Below, piece by piece: positions 27,375 to 35,950 of a stretch of 64,000 nt of DNA. Source of the DNA: Aureimonas frigidaquae (GTDB taxonomy: Bacteria > Pseudomonadota > Alphaproteobacteria > Rhizobiales > Rhizobiaceae); the NCBI RefSeq assembly GCF_001463905.1, contig NZ_BBWR01000008.1, forward strand, positions 62,001 to 126,000, written 5' to 3'. Position 1 is the stretch's first letter; the number at the start of each line of letters is the position of its first letter. The translations under genes were made by a program, and so were the position numbers. The notes under the pieces were generated by a model. That model ran no database searches and was not told the origin of the DNA. It saw only the letters and a list, made by a program, of their open reading frames with translations.

Positions 27375-28654
27375 CGAGGGCCGTCTATCTGGTCGACGGG
27401 GCGCGCACGCCCTTCCTGAAGGCGCGCGGCAAGCCCGGCCCGTTCACGCCGGTCGATCTGGCGGTGCAATGCGGACGGCCGCTCCTGATGCGGCAGGGCT
27501 TTTCGCCCGCCGACATCGACCTCGTCATCCTGGGCTGCGTGAACGTGATCGCCGACGAGATGAACCCGGCCCGCGTGGCCGGCCTGCGGCTCGGCCTTCC
27601 CGAATCCGTCCCGGCCTTCACCGTACAGATCAATTGCGGATCGGGCATGCAGTCCATGGACACCGCCTTCCGCACCATCGAGGGCGGGCATGCGGACATC
27701 GTGCTCGCCGGCGGCACGGAGGCGCTCAGCCATTCACCGCTGGTGCTGCGGCGCGAGGCCGTCGACTGGTTCGCGCGGTTGAACGCCGCCCGCTCCACGA
27801 CGGACCGCCTCAAGGCCCTGTCCGGGTTGAAGCCTGGCTTCCTGAAGCCGGAAATCGGGCTGGAGCGGGGCCTGACCGACCCGATCACCGATCTCGGCAT
27901 GGGGCAGACGGCGGAAAAGATCGGCCATCTGTTCAAGATCGGCCGCCGTGATGCGGATGCCTATGCCGCGCAGAGCCACCAGCGCCTGGCCGCCGCGCAG
28001 GCGGAAGGGCGGCTGAAGGGAGAACTCATCCCCGCCATCGACCGGGACGGCAACGTCTACGACCACGATGACGGCGTGCGCCCGGATTCGACCGTCAAAA
28101 GCCTGGCCGGGCTGAAGCCGGTCTTCGAGAAGCCCTTCGGCAACGTGACGGCCGGCAACTCCTCGCAGATTACCGATGGCGCGGCCTGGACCATCCTGGC
28201 CAGCGAGGACGCCGTGCGCCGGCACGGGCTCGAGCCGCTCGCCCGTATCGTGGATTCGCATTGGGGCGCCCTCGACCCCTCCATCATGGGGCTCGGTCCA
28301 GTCATGGCCACGGGGCCGATCCTGCAGCGCAACCGACTGTCTTTGTCCGATGTCGGGCTGGTGGAGCTGAACGAAGCCTTCGCGACGCAGGTCCTGGCCT
28401 GCCTTGCCGCCTTCGAGGACGAGGAGGTCTGCCGCCAGGTGCTCGGCTTGCCAGGTGCGGCCGGAACGATCCCCCGCGAGAGGCTGAATGTCGATGGCGG
28501 CGCCATTTCGCTCGGCCATCCGGTGGGTACGAGCGGCACGCGCATCACCCTGCATCTGGCCAATGCTATGCGCCAACGCGGTGCCGCCAACGGCATCGCC
28601 ACCGAATGCATTGGCGGCGGCCAGGGTGGCGCCATGCTCCTGGAAGCGGCCTGA
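27371..28654 (+). CDS. fadA: Acetyl-CoA acyltransferase (3-ketoacyl-CoA thiolase)
   Basis: Last step of beta-oxidation: thiolytic cleavage of 3-ketoacyl-CoA. The 427-residue enzyme has the nucleophilic cysteine in QINCGSGMQS, the histidine in NVDGGAISLGHPVGTSGTR, and the acid/base cysteine in ATECIGGGQGG. ITDGAAWTILASED and VELNEAFATQ are also thiolase signatures. It resembles the FadI subclass in length. Translationally coupled to fadE by ATGA; fadB starts 11 bp downstream. With FadB it should form the fatty-acid oxidation complex. Confidence 0.95.
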   Translation: MTRAVYLVDGARTPFLKARGKPGPFTPVDLAVQCGRPLLMRQGFSPADIDLVILGCVNVIADEMNPARVAGLRLGLPESVPAFTVQINCGSGMQSMDTAFRTIEGGHADIVLAGGTEALSHSPLVLRREAVDWFARLNAARSTTDRLKALSGLKPGFLKPEIGLERGLTDPITDLGMGQTAEKIGHLFKIGRRDADAYAAQSHQRLAAAQAEGRLKGELIPAIDRDGNVYDHDDGVRPDSTVKSLAGLKPVFEKPFGNVTAGNSSQITDGAAWTILASEDAVRRHGLEPLARIVDSHWGALDPSIMGLGPVMATGPILQRNRLSLSDVGLVELNEAFATQVLACLAAFEDEEVCRQVLGLPGAAGTIPRERLNVDGGAISLGHPVGTSGTRITLHLANAMRQRGAANGIATECIGGGQGGAMLLEAA

Positions 28655-28665
28655 GCGGAGACACA

Positions 28666-30774
28666 ATGATGGACACCATGCTCGAAACGCTGCGACCCCG
28701 CGCCATGGAACTTGGTCCCGCCGCCGACATGACGGCCGGCGGCAACTGGCGCGCCGCAACCGATGCCGACCGGGTCATGTGGCTGGTTCTCGACAGGCCG
28801 GGCAAGTCGGTCAATGTGATCGATCGCCAGGTCTTGGAAGAGTTGAACGCGCTGATCGACCGGATCGAGGCGGAACGGCCGGCGGCCGTCGTCCTGCGGT
28901 CGGCCAAGCCCGCCGGCTTTGCCGCCGGCGCCGACATCAACCAGTTCGTCGGCGCGTCGACCGACGATATCCGCGCCATGCTCGGACAGGGTCATATCGT
29001 GCTCGACCGGCTGGAGCATCTGGCCATGCCGACCATCGCGGTGATCCACGGCCACTGCCTGGGCGCGGGCCTGGAACTTGCACTTGCATGCCGTTTCCGG
29101 CTCGCTGTCGCGGGTGCATCGCTCGGCTTCCCGGAGGTTATGCTGGGCCTGCATCCCGGCCTCGGCGGCACGTTCCGTTCGCTCGAAATCGCCGATCCGA
29201 TCGAAGCCATGACCATGATGCTGACCGGCAAGCCGGCCGATGCGCGCAAGGCGCGCCGCATGGGCCTTGTCGATACGGTGCTGGAAGAGCGCCATGTCGG
29301 CAATGCGGTTACGGCCATCCGCACCGGCGAAATGCCGGCGCGTGAGGCGGGCTTGCGTCAGCGCGCCTTCGGCCTGCGCCCGGCGCGCAGCCTTGCCGCA
29401 CGCCAGATGCGCAAGAAGGCGGCCGAGCAGGCAAGCCCAGCCCACTACCCGGCGCCCTTCCGGCTGATCGACATGTGGGAGCAGCATGGCGGCAGCGCGT
29501 CCGCCATGCGCCGGGCGGAACTCGACAGTTTCGCCGAACTGGTCGAAACGCCCACCTCACGTAATCTGGTGCGGACCTTCTTCCTGCGAGAAGCGATGCG
29601 CGGGGCAAAGTCCGGCCGGTCCGACATCCGCCGCGTCCACGTGATCGGGGCCGGAGCCATGGGCGGAGACATCGCCGCCTGGGCCGCGCGCCAGGGCTTT
29701 GTCGTGACGCTGCAGGATATCGACCTGAAGCCCATCGGCCGCGCCGTCAAAGCCGCCAACGCCATGTTCGCGGCCACCTTGAAGGATCCGTTGAAAGTCC
29801 GTGACGCGGCCGACCGGCTCATCCCGGACCCGGACGGGATCGGCATTGCCCATGCGGACCTCGTCATCGAGGCGGCGCCGGAAAAGCTGGAGCTCAAGAG
29901 GAGCATCTATGCGCAGGTGGAGCCAAGGCTGAAGCCGGGTGCGCTCCTGTCGTCCAACACCTCCGCTTTGCCATTGGAGCAACTGGCGGAAGGGCTGGCG
30001 GATAAGAGCCGCTTCGTCGGGCTGCATTTCTTCAACCCGGTCTCCCGCATGCAGCTGGTGGAAATCGTCTCGCATCCGGTCGTCGGCTCGGAAACGGCCC
30101 GCCGCGCCACCGCCTTCGCGGTCGAGCTCTCGCGGCTGCCGGCGCCCGTGCGTTCGGCGCCGGGCTTCCTCGTCAACCGCGCCTTGACCCCGTATATAGC
30201 CGAAGCGCTGCTGATGGTCGGGGAGGGCATTCCCAAGGAGCGGATCGACGCGCGGGCTCAAGGCTTCGGCATGCCCATGGGGCCCGTCGAACTGGCCGAC
30301 CGCGTCGGGCTCGATATTGCGCTCGACGTGTCGGCCTCGCTCGCCGAGCGGCTCGGCACGCAGTTTCCGCAGACGCCCCCCTGGCTCGCCCAGATGGTGC
30401 GCGAGGGACGGCTCGGCATCAAGACGGGCGGCGGCCTGTACGATTACGTCGACGGCAAGCCCAGGAAGATCCATGTCGACGCCATTCCCGACGGCGCCAA
30501 GGACGATCCGGACCTCGAAGACCGGCTGATCCTGCCCATGCTGAACGCCGTCGTGGCCTGCCTGCGCGAAGGCGTGGTCGAAAACGAGGATATCGCCAAT
30601 GGGGCGATGATCTTCGGGACGGGGTTCCCGCCCTTCCGCGGCGGCCCGATGCACTATGCGCGCGCGCGCGGGATCGACGAGATCGTCGAACGCCTGCGCG
30701 CATTGGAAGCCCGCCTCGGACCGCGTTTCGCGCCCGATCCGGGTTGGGCCGAACTGTCGCAGCGTGTCGATTGA
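28666..30774 (+). CDS. fadB: Fatty-acid oxidation complex alpha subunit (enoyl-CoA hydratase/3-hydroxyacyl-CoA dehydrogenase)
   Basis: A 702-residue bifunctional enzyme. Residues about 20-230 form the crotonase domain (AAVVLRSAKPAGFAAGADI, HGHCLGAGLELALACRFR, FPEVMLGLHPGLGGT); from about 320 the NAD-binding domain begins VIGAGAMGGDIAAWAARQGF, followed by the SSNTSALP and FVGLHFFNPVSRMQLVEIV motifs and the dehydrogenase C-terminal domains. ATG 28666 (or 28669) has GGAG six bases upstream, removing an upstream extension. The last codons lie inside the second palindrome, since the TGA at 30772-30774 is part of its left arm. Follows fadA directly. Confidence 0.94.
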   Translation: MMDTMLETLRPRAMELGPAADMTAGGNWRAATDADRVMWLVLDRPGKSVNVIDRQVLEELNALIDRIEAERPAAVVLRSAKPAGFAAGADINQFVGASTDDIRAMLGQGHIVLDRLEHLAMPTIAVIHGHCLGAGLELALACRFRLAVAGASLGFPEVMLGLHPGLGGTFRSLEIADPIEAMTMMLTGKPADARKARRMGLVDTVLEERHVGNAVTAIRTGEMPAREAGLRQRAFGLRPARSLAARQMRKKAAEQASPAHYPAPFRLIDMWEQHGGSASAMRRAELDSFAELVETPTSRNLVRTFFLREAMRGAKSGRSDIRRVHVIGAGAMGGDIAAWAARQGFVVTLQDIDLKPIGRAVKAANAMFAATLKDPLKVRDAADRLIPDPDGIGIAHADLVIEAAPEKLELKRSIYAQVEPRLKPGALLSSNTSALPLEQLAEGLADKSRFVGLHFFNPVSRMQLVEIVSHPVVGSETARRATAFAVELSRLPAPVRSAPGFLVNRALTPYIAEALLMVGEGIPKERIDARAQGFGMPMGPVELADRVGLDIALDVSASLAERLGTQFPQTPPWLAQMVREGRLGIKTGGGLYDYVDGKPRKIHVDAIPDGAKDDPDLEDRLILPMLNAVVACLREGVVENEDIANGAMIFGTGFPPFRGGPMHYARARGIDEIVERLRALEARLGPRFAPDPGWAELSQRVD

Positions 30775-30789
30775 CGTAAGCGTCAATCG
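30768..30789. promoter_or_regulatory. Palindromic operator candidate upstream of the second acyl-CoA dehydrogenase operon
   Basis: ATTGACGTAAGCGTCAAT with one more C-G and G-C pair on each side gives perfect 9-base arms around TAAG. It overlaps the fadB stop codon and lies 48 bp before the next gene. TTGACG inside it could be a -35 element, with TAGCGC at 30794-30799 a weak -10, so a bound regulator would sit on the promoter. The core ACGTAAGCGT matches the site before fadE. Confidence 0.7.
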
Positions 30790-30836
30790 CGCGTAGCGCT
30801 GGGTCGGATGGTTCGTGTGCCGGGGAGGGCAGACCC

Positions 30837-32594
30837 ATGTATCAAGCGCCACTCGACGAGATCGGCTTTACCTTGAAGCAGATCGTCGGTGTTTCGGACG
30901 CGTTGCAGGCGGGGCGCTTCGGCGATCTGTCGGAAGACCTGATCGACGCCATTCTGGACGAAGCCGGGCGTTTCGCCTCCACCCGAGCCGAACCGCTGGC
31001 CGCGATCGGTGACAGGGTCGGCGCGCAGTATCAGGACGGCCGCGTGACCATGCCGCCGGGCTGGGCGGATCTTTACCGCGAATGGTGCGCCGCCGGGTGG
31101 AACGGGCTGAGCGGCCCTGTGGAGGCAGGCGGCCAGGGGCTGCCCACGGTCCTGTCGGCCGCGGTGACGGAAATGTGGAACAGCGCCTCCATGGCCTTCG
31201 GCATCGGGCCGACGCTGACCATCGGTGCGGTCGAGGCGCTGCACCGCCATGGCAGCGAAGCGCTGAAGGCGACCTATCTGGAAAAGCTGACCGATGGGCG
31301 CTGGACGGGGACGATGCAGCTGACCGAACCGCAATGCGGCTCGGACCTGTCGGCCCTGCGCACACGCGCGGAGCGCCGGGCGGACGGCACCTACCGGATC
31401 TTCGGCCAGAAGATCTACATCACCTTCGGTGAGCATGACATGACGGACAATATCGTCCACCTGATCCTGGCGCGCCTGCCGGACGCGCCGCCCGGGGTCA
31501 AGGGCATATCCCTGTTCCTGGCGCCCAAGTTCATCCCGGATGCAGAGGGGCGGCCGGGCGTGCGCAACGATGTGCATGCCGCCGGCATGGAGCACAAGAT
31601 GGGCATCCATGCCTCGCCCACCTGTACCATGGTCTATGGCGACAATGTTGGAGACACGGGCGAGCCGGGTGCCGTCGCCTGGCTGGTGGGCGAAGAAAAT
31701 CGCGGGCTCGCCTGCATGTTCACCATGATGAACGCGGCGCGCCTCTATGTCGGGATTCAGGGCCTGGGCGTGGCAGAGGCGGCAACCCAGCGGGCGCTCG
31801 CCTATGCGCGGGAGCGCCGGCAGGGCCGCAGCCCGGGCGGCGGGGCCGACATGGTGCCGATCCTGGAGCATCCCGATATCCGCCAGATGCTGATGACCAT
31901 GAAGGCGCTGACGGCGGCGGCGCGCAGCATCTGCTATGCCTGCGCCTTTGCCATCGATATGGCGCACGGCACGGATGCGGACGCCGCCGCCTGGCAGGAC
32001 CGCGCGAGCCTGCTGACGCCGCTGGCCAAGTCCTTTGCCACCGATATCGGGGTCGAGGTCGCCTCGCTCGGCATCCAGGTTCATGGCGGCATGGGCTATA
32101 TCGAGGAAACGGGGGCGGCGCGGCTGCTGCGCGACGCGCGGATCGCCCCCATCTACGAAGGCACGAACGGCATTCAGGCCATCGACCTCGTCACCCGTAA
32201 GCTCCCCTTGGCGCAAGGGGATGCCGTGCGCCGCCTGTTCGAGGAGATCGGCGGCGTGGTCGACGCGCTCGCCGCCACCGATCATGCCGCCTTTGACGGG
32301 ATGGCACCTGCGCTGCGGCAGGGCCTGGATGCACTCACGGCGGCAACGCAGCATTTGCAGGGCGCCGCACCGGCCGATGCCCTGGCCGGCGCGACGGCCT
32401 ATCAGCGCCTCTTCGCGCTGGTGCTCGGCGCATCCCTGATGGCGCGGGGCGCCCTGGCCGATCCAGCAGCGGAGGGGCGGGTCGCAACGGCGCGCTTCCT
32501 GCACATCGCCATCCTGCCGGAGGCGGCCGCCCTGTCGGCCCGGGTGCGCGCGGCGGGGAATGCCCTGGCCGGCTCCGGAGCCGCGCTCACATGA
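30837..32594 (+). CDS. Acyl-CoA dehydrogenase, DmdC/long-form family
   Basis: A 585-residue FAD-dependent acyl-CoA dehydrogenase of the group that includes 3-methylmercaptopropionyl-CoA dehydrogenase DmdC and related enzymes with an extra C-terminal domain. Motifs: MQLTEPQCGSDLSALRT, GQKIYITFGEHDM, SLGIQVHGGMGYIEETG and PIYEGTNGIQAIDLVTRK with the catalytic glutamate. The C-terminal 120 residues form the additional domain typical of this subgroup. ATG 30837 has GGGGAGGG upstream. It is coupled to an enoyl-CoA hydratase by ATGA and preceded by an operator candidate, so the pair is an inducible acyl-CoA oxidation operon. The chain or branched substrate is not deducible. Confidence 0.88.
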   Translation: MYQAPLDEIGFTLKQIVGVSDALQAGRFGDLSEDLIDAILDEAGRFASTRAEPLAAIGDRVGAQYQDGRVTMPPGWADLYREWCAAGWNGLSGPVEAGGQGLPTVLSAAVTEMWNSASMAFGIGPTLTIGAVEALHRHGSEALKATYLEKLTDGRWTGTMQLTEPQCGSDLSALRTRAERRADGTYRIFGQKIYITFGEHDMTDNIVHLILARLPDAPPGVKGISLFLAPKFIPDAEGRPGVRNDVHAAGMEHKMGIHASPTCTMVYGDNVGDTGEPGAVAWLVGEENRGLACMFTMMNAARLYVGIQGLGVAEAATQRALAYARERRQGRSPGGGADMVPILEHPDIRQMLMTMKALTAAARSICYACAFAIDMAHGTDADAAAWQDRASLLTPLAKSFATDIGVEVASLGIQVHGGMGYIEETGAARLLRDARIAPIYEGTNGIQAIDLVTRKLPLAQGDAVRRLFEEIGGVVDALAATDHAAFDGMAPALRQGLDALTAATQHLQGAAPADALAGATAYQRLFALVLGASLMARGALADPAAEGRVATARFLHIAILPEAAALSARVRAAGNALAGSGAALT

Positions 32595-33352
32595 GCGGCG
32601 GCGCGACCACGGGCCATGTCCACACCCATCTCGACGGTGCGATCCTGTCCGTGCGGCTGGATCGTCCCGACAAGAAGAACGCCCTCGACCAGCCCATGTA
32701 CCGCGCGCTCACGCAGGCGCTGACGGAGGCTGCGGCGCCGTCCATCCGGGTGATCCTCCTGAGCGGCGCGCCGGGGGCCTTCTGTGCCGGCAACGACATC
32801 GGCGATTTCCTGCGCTACGCGCAGACCGGCGAAGGGCTGGAGGATACATTCGCCTTCATGACGGCGCTTGGCGCTCTCGACACGCCGATCGTGGCGGCGG
32901 TGGACGGGCTTGCCATCGGCATCGGGGCGACGCTCATGTTCCATTGTGACTTGGCCTTCGCCACGCCGCGCTCGGTATTCCGCACGCCCTTCCTGGACCT
33001 CGGCGTCGTGCCGGAGGCCGGGTCGAGCCTCCTGGCGCCGCTCCATATGGGCCAGCGGAACGCCTTTGACCTCCTGGTGGCCGGAGCGGCTTTCGACGCG
33101 GCGGCAGCGGAGCGGACGGGCCTCATCTCCCGCGTGGTGGGCGAGGACGCGCTGGAAGCCACGGCACGTCAGGCCGCCGAGCGGCTGGCGGCCAAGCCCC
33201 CGGAAGCCCTTGCCATCGCCCGCCGGCTCCTGCGCGGCGATCCGGCCGCGCTGCAGGCCCGCATTACGCAGGAGCTGGCACTGTTCGAGGAAAGGCTGCG
33301 CTCTCGCGAGGCGCGGGAGGCCTTCGCCGCCTTCATGGCGCGCTCGTCTTAG
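32591..33352 (+). CDS. Enoyl-CoA hydratase/isomerase family protein
   Basis: A 253-residue crotonase-fold protein that probably hydrates the product of the preceding dehydrogenase. Motifs: AILSVRLDRPDKKNALD, RVILLSGAPGAFCAGNDIGD (oxyanion hole), AVDGLAIGIGATLMFHCDLA and RTPFLDLGVVPEAGSS with the glutamate position of the family. The pattern GVVPEAGS is typical of the PaaG/EchA subfamilies that can isomerise as well as hydrate. Its ATG overlaps the preceding stop. The 3' end overlaps the 3' end of the opposing dedA gene by 20 bp, an unusual tail-to-tail arrangement. Confidence 0.88.
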   Translation: MSGGATTGHVHTHLDGAILSVRLDRPDKKNALDQPMYRALTQALTEAAAPSIRVILLSGAPGAFCAGNDIGDFLRYAQTGEGLEDTFAFMTALGALDTPIVAAVDGLAIGIGATLMFHCDLAFATPRSVFRTPFLDLGVVPEAGSSLLAPLHMGQRNAFDLLVAGAAFDAAAAERTGLISRVVGEDALEATARQAAERLAAKPPEALAIARRLLRGDPAALQARITQELALFEERLRSREAREAFAAFMARSS

Positions 33353-33932
33353 CCCGCCGGATGATGCGCGTGACGATATAGACCGCTGCGATCGCCCCGA
33401 CGATGCCGCCGATCACGAAGAACCGGCGGCCGAAATGCAGGTAATGCTCCAGCGCCGTCCCGAAATAATAGGCGGCCAGCGTCCAGGCGCCGGCCCAGAG
33501 CGCGGCGCCGACCGCATTGGCGATGAAGAATGTCAGCCAGTGCATGCCGGTGATGCCGGCCACCAATCCGTTCAACTGGCGCAGCAGAACGAAGAAGCGG
33601 GCAAAGACGACCACCCAGGCCCCGTGCTTCAGGAACTGCGCCTCGACGGCCGCAAAGCGCGGCTCGGTCAGGCCCACATGCGCGCCATAGCGCGTGATGA
33701 TGGGCCGGCCGACCGTCTTGCCGATGATGTAGCCGAGATTGTCCCCCATGACGCCGCCCACCCAGGCGGCCAGGAAGACCGTCGTGATATCGAGTTCGCC
33801 CCGGCCCGCCAGAAGGCCTGAGGCGATGAGCAGGCTTTCGCCCGGCAAGGGCAGTCCCGTGGATTCCAGGAAGATGACGACGAGGATGACCCCAGCGCCA
33901 TAGGCATGCAGGAATTCCATGACCTCATGCAT
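33333..33932 (-). CDS. DedA family membrane protein
   Basis: A 199-residue integral membrane protein of the DedA/SNARE-associated (VTT) family, thought to be a proton-dependent transporter or flippase, notably for undecaprenyl phosphate and other phospholipids. Signatures: FLESTGLPLPGESLLIASG, GGVMGDNLGYIIGKTVGR, FARFFVLLRQLNGLVAGITG and WAGAWTLAAYYFG with the conserved arginines and glutamates. Five or six hydrophobic helices are visible. Start ATG 33932 (MHEVMEFL) is preferred; ATG 33944 has a purine-rich site too close. It overlaps the 3' end of the opposing enoyl-CoA hydratase gene by 20 bp. Confidence 0.85.
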   Translation of the reverse strand: MHEVMEFLHAYGAGVILVVIFLESTGLPLPGESLLIASGLLAGRGELDITTVFLAAWVGGVMGDNLGYIIGKTVGRPIITRYGAHVGLTEPRFAAVEAQFLKHGAWVVVFARFFVLLRQLNGLVAGITGMHWLTFFIANAVGAALWAGAWTLAAYYFGTALEHYLHFGRRFFVIGGIVGAIAAVYIVTRIIRRAKTSAP

Positions 33933-33974
33933 CGGCGCTCGCATCCTTCCCGCGGGTTCGCGCCCACAATAGGG

Positions 33975-35210
33975 TCAGCCGCGCCGCGCGAACAGGGCCA
34001 CCGCCTCGACATGATGCGACCATAGGAACTGGTCGATGGGTGTGACGCTCAGGAGTTCGTAGCCGCCATCCACCAGGATGCGCGCATCACGCGCAAGGGT
34101 GAGCGGATTGCAGGACACGGCGGCGACCCGGCGCACGGTCGATTCTGCAAGCTGGCGGCACTGCGCTTCCGCGCCCGCCCGTGGCGGATCGAACAGGACG
34201 CCGTCGAAGCGTCCGAGCTCCTTGGCGGTCACGGGGCGGCGGAACAGGTCCCGGCGCTCGACGGTCAGAGGCTTCAGCCCGGATGCGCTCCGCGTCGCGG
34301 CCTGCAGCACGGACAGGGCGGCCGCATCGCTTTCCACCGCGTGGGTGGCATGCCGCCGCGCCAGGCGGAAGCTGAACGTGCCCACCCCGCAGAACAGGTC
34401 CGCCACCGCCTTCAACCCGCCGAAATGGTCCAGCGCGTGGCGCGCCATCTCGGCCTCCGCGCTGGCGACCGCCTGCACGAAGGCGCCCGGCGGCAGGGCG
34501 ATGGGTATATCGCCCGCCAGGATCATCGGCTTGCCGGCCTCGACCAGGATTTCCCCGCCAAGGCTCAGCCGTGCCAGGCCGGAGCCGAGCGCCTCGGTCA
34601 CGAGGTCGCGGCGCAGGCGTTCATTGGCCGGCGCACCGCCCTCGATGGCGATGTCGAGCCCCGTTCCGCTGCTCGTCACGGTCAGCCGCGCCTCTCCCTT
34701 GCGCGGCACCACCCGTTCGGCAATCCGCCGCAGCATGGGCAGCGCCGCCTCGATCTCCGGCAGCACGACGAGGCAGCGCTGCAAGGCGACGATGCGCTGG
34801 CTCAGCGCCGCATGGAACCCCAGAAGGACGCGCGGCCCCGCGCGCGTGGCGCTGAAGACGGCACGCCGCCGGGTGGCCGGAGCGCAGCCGACCAGCGGCT
34901 CGACGTTCGGTTCGAGGCCCACGCGCCGGAACGCTTCCACAACCGTGTCGCGCTTGAAATCCCGGTAGAATGTGTCGGAGACGTGCTGCAGGTCGCAGCC
35001 CCCGCAGGCGCCATAATGCGGGCAGGGTGCCTCGCGCCGCTCGGCGGATGCCTGCAGCACCTCCTGAAGCTGGCCGCGTGCCCCGTCCCGCGCCACGCGG
35101 ACACGCTCGCCCGGCAGCGTAAAGGGCACATAGACCGTCGTGCCGATGCTGTCGCGCCCGATGCCGTCGGCCTTGATGCCAAGATGGTCGATCTGGATCG
35201 TGTCGTTCAC
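33975..35210 (-). CDS. Class I SAM-dependent RNA m5U methyltransferase (RlmD/TrmA family)
   Basis: A 411-residue RNA uracil-5-methyltransferase of the RlmD/RumA/TrmA group. The N-terminus is a TRAM domain (VYVPFTLPGERVRVARD). The [4Fe-4S] cysteines are CPHYGACGGC. The SAM site is VADLFCGVGTFSFRLA, then VLFDPPRAGAEAQ and the catalytic cysteine in AVSCNPLTLARDA. In Gram-negative bacteria RlmD methylates 23S rRNA U1939; RlmC and TrmA are close relatives and the exact target is not decided. GTG start at 35210, overlapping the tlyA stop by four bases (GTGA-type coupling). Confidence 0.88.
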   Translation of the reverse strand: MNDTIQIDHLGIKADGIGRDSIGTTVYVPFTLPGERVRVARDGARGQLQEVLQASAERREAPCPHYGACGGCDLQHVSDTFYRDFKRDTVVEAFRRVGLEPNVEPLVGCAPATRRRAVFSATRAGPRVLLGFHAALSQRIVALQRCLVVLPEIEAALPMLRRIAERVVPRKGEARLTVTSSGTGLDIAIEGGAPANERLRRDLVTEALGSGLARLSLGGEILVEAGKPMILAGDIPIALPPGAFVQAVASAEAEMARHALDHFGGLKAVADLFCGVGTFSFRLARRHATHAVESDAAALSVLQAATRSASGLKPLTVERRDLFRRPVTAKELGRFDGVLFDPPRAGAEAQCRQLAESTVRRVAAVSCNPLTLARDARILVDGGYELLSVTPIDQFLWSHHVEAVALFARRG

Positions 35211-35950
35211 GTCTTTCGTCCTGCCAGCAGGAATTCCTGATTGCCGTCACCGCCCGCGATGGGCGAGGGGAGAATGCCGATGGATCGCCAGCCGGGTTGG
35301 CCGTCGAGCCATTCCGCAAGCCCCTGCGCGATGCGCGGGCCGACCGCCGCATCCCGCACGATGCCCCCCTTGCCGATCGCCTCCCGGCCCGCCTCGAACT
35401 GCGGCTTGACCAGGAAGATCCCGAGCGCCCCGGGCTCCGCCAGGGCCAAGGCCGGCGGCAAAGCGAGCGTCAGCGAGATAAAGCTGACATCGGACAGGAC
35501 CAGATCGATCGCATGGCCGGCCAGATGCCGTTCCTCGAGGGCCCGGGCATTCAGCCCGTCGATCCGCGTGACGCGCGGATCCTTCGCCAGGCGCTTGTGC
35601 AACTGGTCGTGACCGACATCCAGGGCGACGACATGGCGTGCGCCGCGCGCCAGGGCCACTTGCGTGAAGCCGCCCGTAGAGGCCCCCACGTCCAACGCCA
35701 CGCGCCCGGCAATGTCGAGCGCGAAGCCATCCAGCGCGGCCTCCAGCTTGAGCGCCGCACGCGATACATAGGCCGCCGCCGGGTCGTTCAGGGCCAGCAC
35801 GGCAGTGTCCGCTATGCGCTGGCCGGGCTTCAGGCAGAGCTGGCCGTCGATCGTCACATGCCCGCGCAGAATTGCATCGCGGGCCCGTGCGCGGCTCTCG
35901 CACAGGCCGCGATCGGCAAGCGCCTGATCCAGCCGTGTCCTGTCGCTCAC
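35207..35950 (-). CDS. tlyA: TlyA family rRNA (cytidine-2'-O)-methyltransferase
   Basis: A 247-residue protein with an S4-like RNA-binding domain ([18 protein letters not shown]) followed by a Rossmann methyltransferase domain with the FtsJ-type SAM motif [33 protein letters not shown] and LVKPQFEAG. The family adds 2'-O-methyl groups to cytidines in 16S and 23S rRNA and affects capreomycin sensitivity in other bacteria; haemolysin annotation is historical. GTG 35950 overlaps the dxs TGA as GTGA, and the gene's own stop overlaps the next gene, so dxs-tlyA-rlmD are translated as a unit. Confidence 0.93.
   Translation of the reverse strand: MSDRTRLDQALADRGLCESRARARDAILRGHVTIDGQLCLKPGQRIADTAVLALNDPAAAYVSRAALKLEAALDGFALDIAGRVALDVGASTGGFTQVALARGARHVVALDVGHDQLHKRLAKDPRVTRIDGLNARALEERHLAGHAIDLVLSDVSFISLTLALPPALALAEPGALGIFLVKPQFEAGREAIGKGGIVRDAAVGPRIAQGLAEWLDGQPGWRSIGILPSPIAGGDGNQEFLLAGRKT

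Noticed and set aside
25029-30789. The two palindromes as rho-independent terminators
   Set aside because: Neither is followed by a T tract, the stems are only 7-9 bp and not GC rich, and both lie upstream of genes with the same inner core, which fits operators better.
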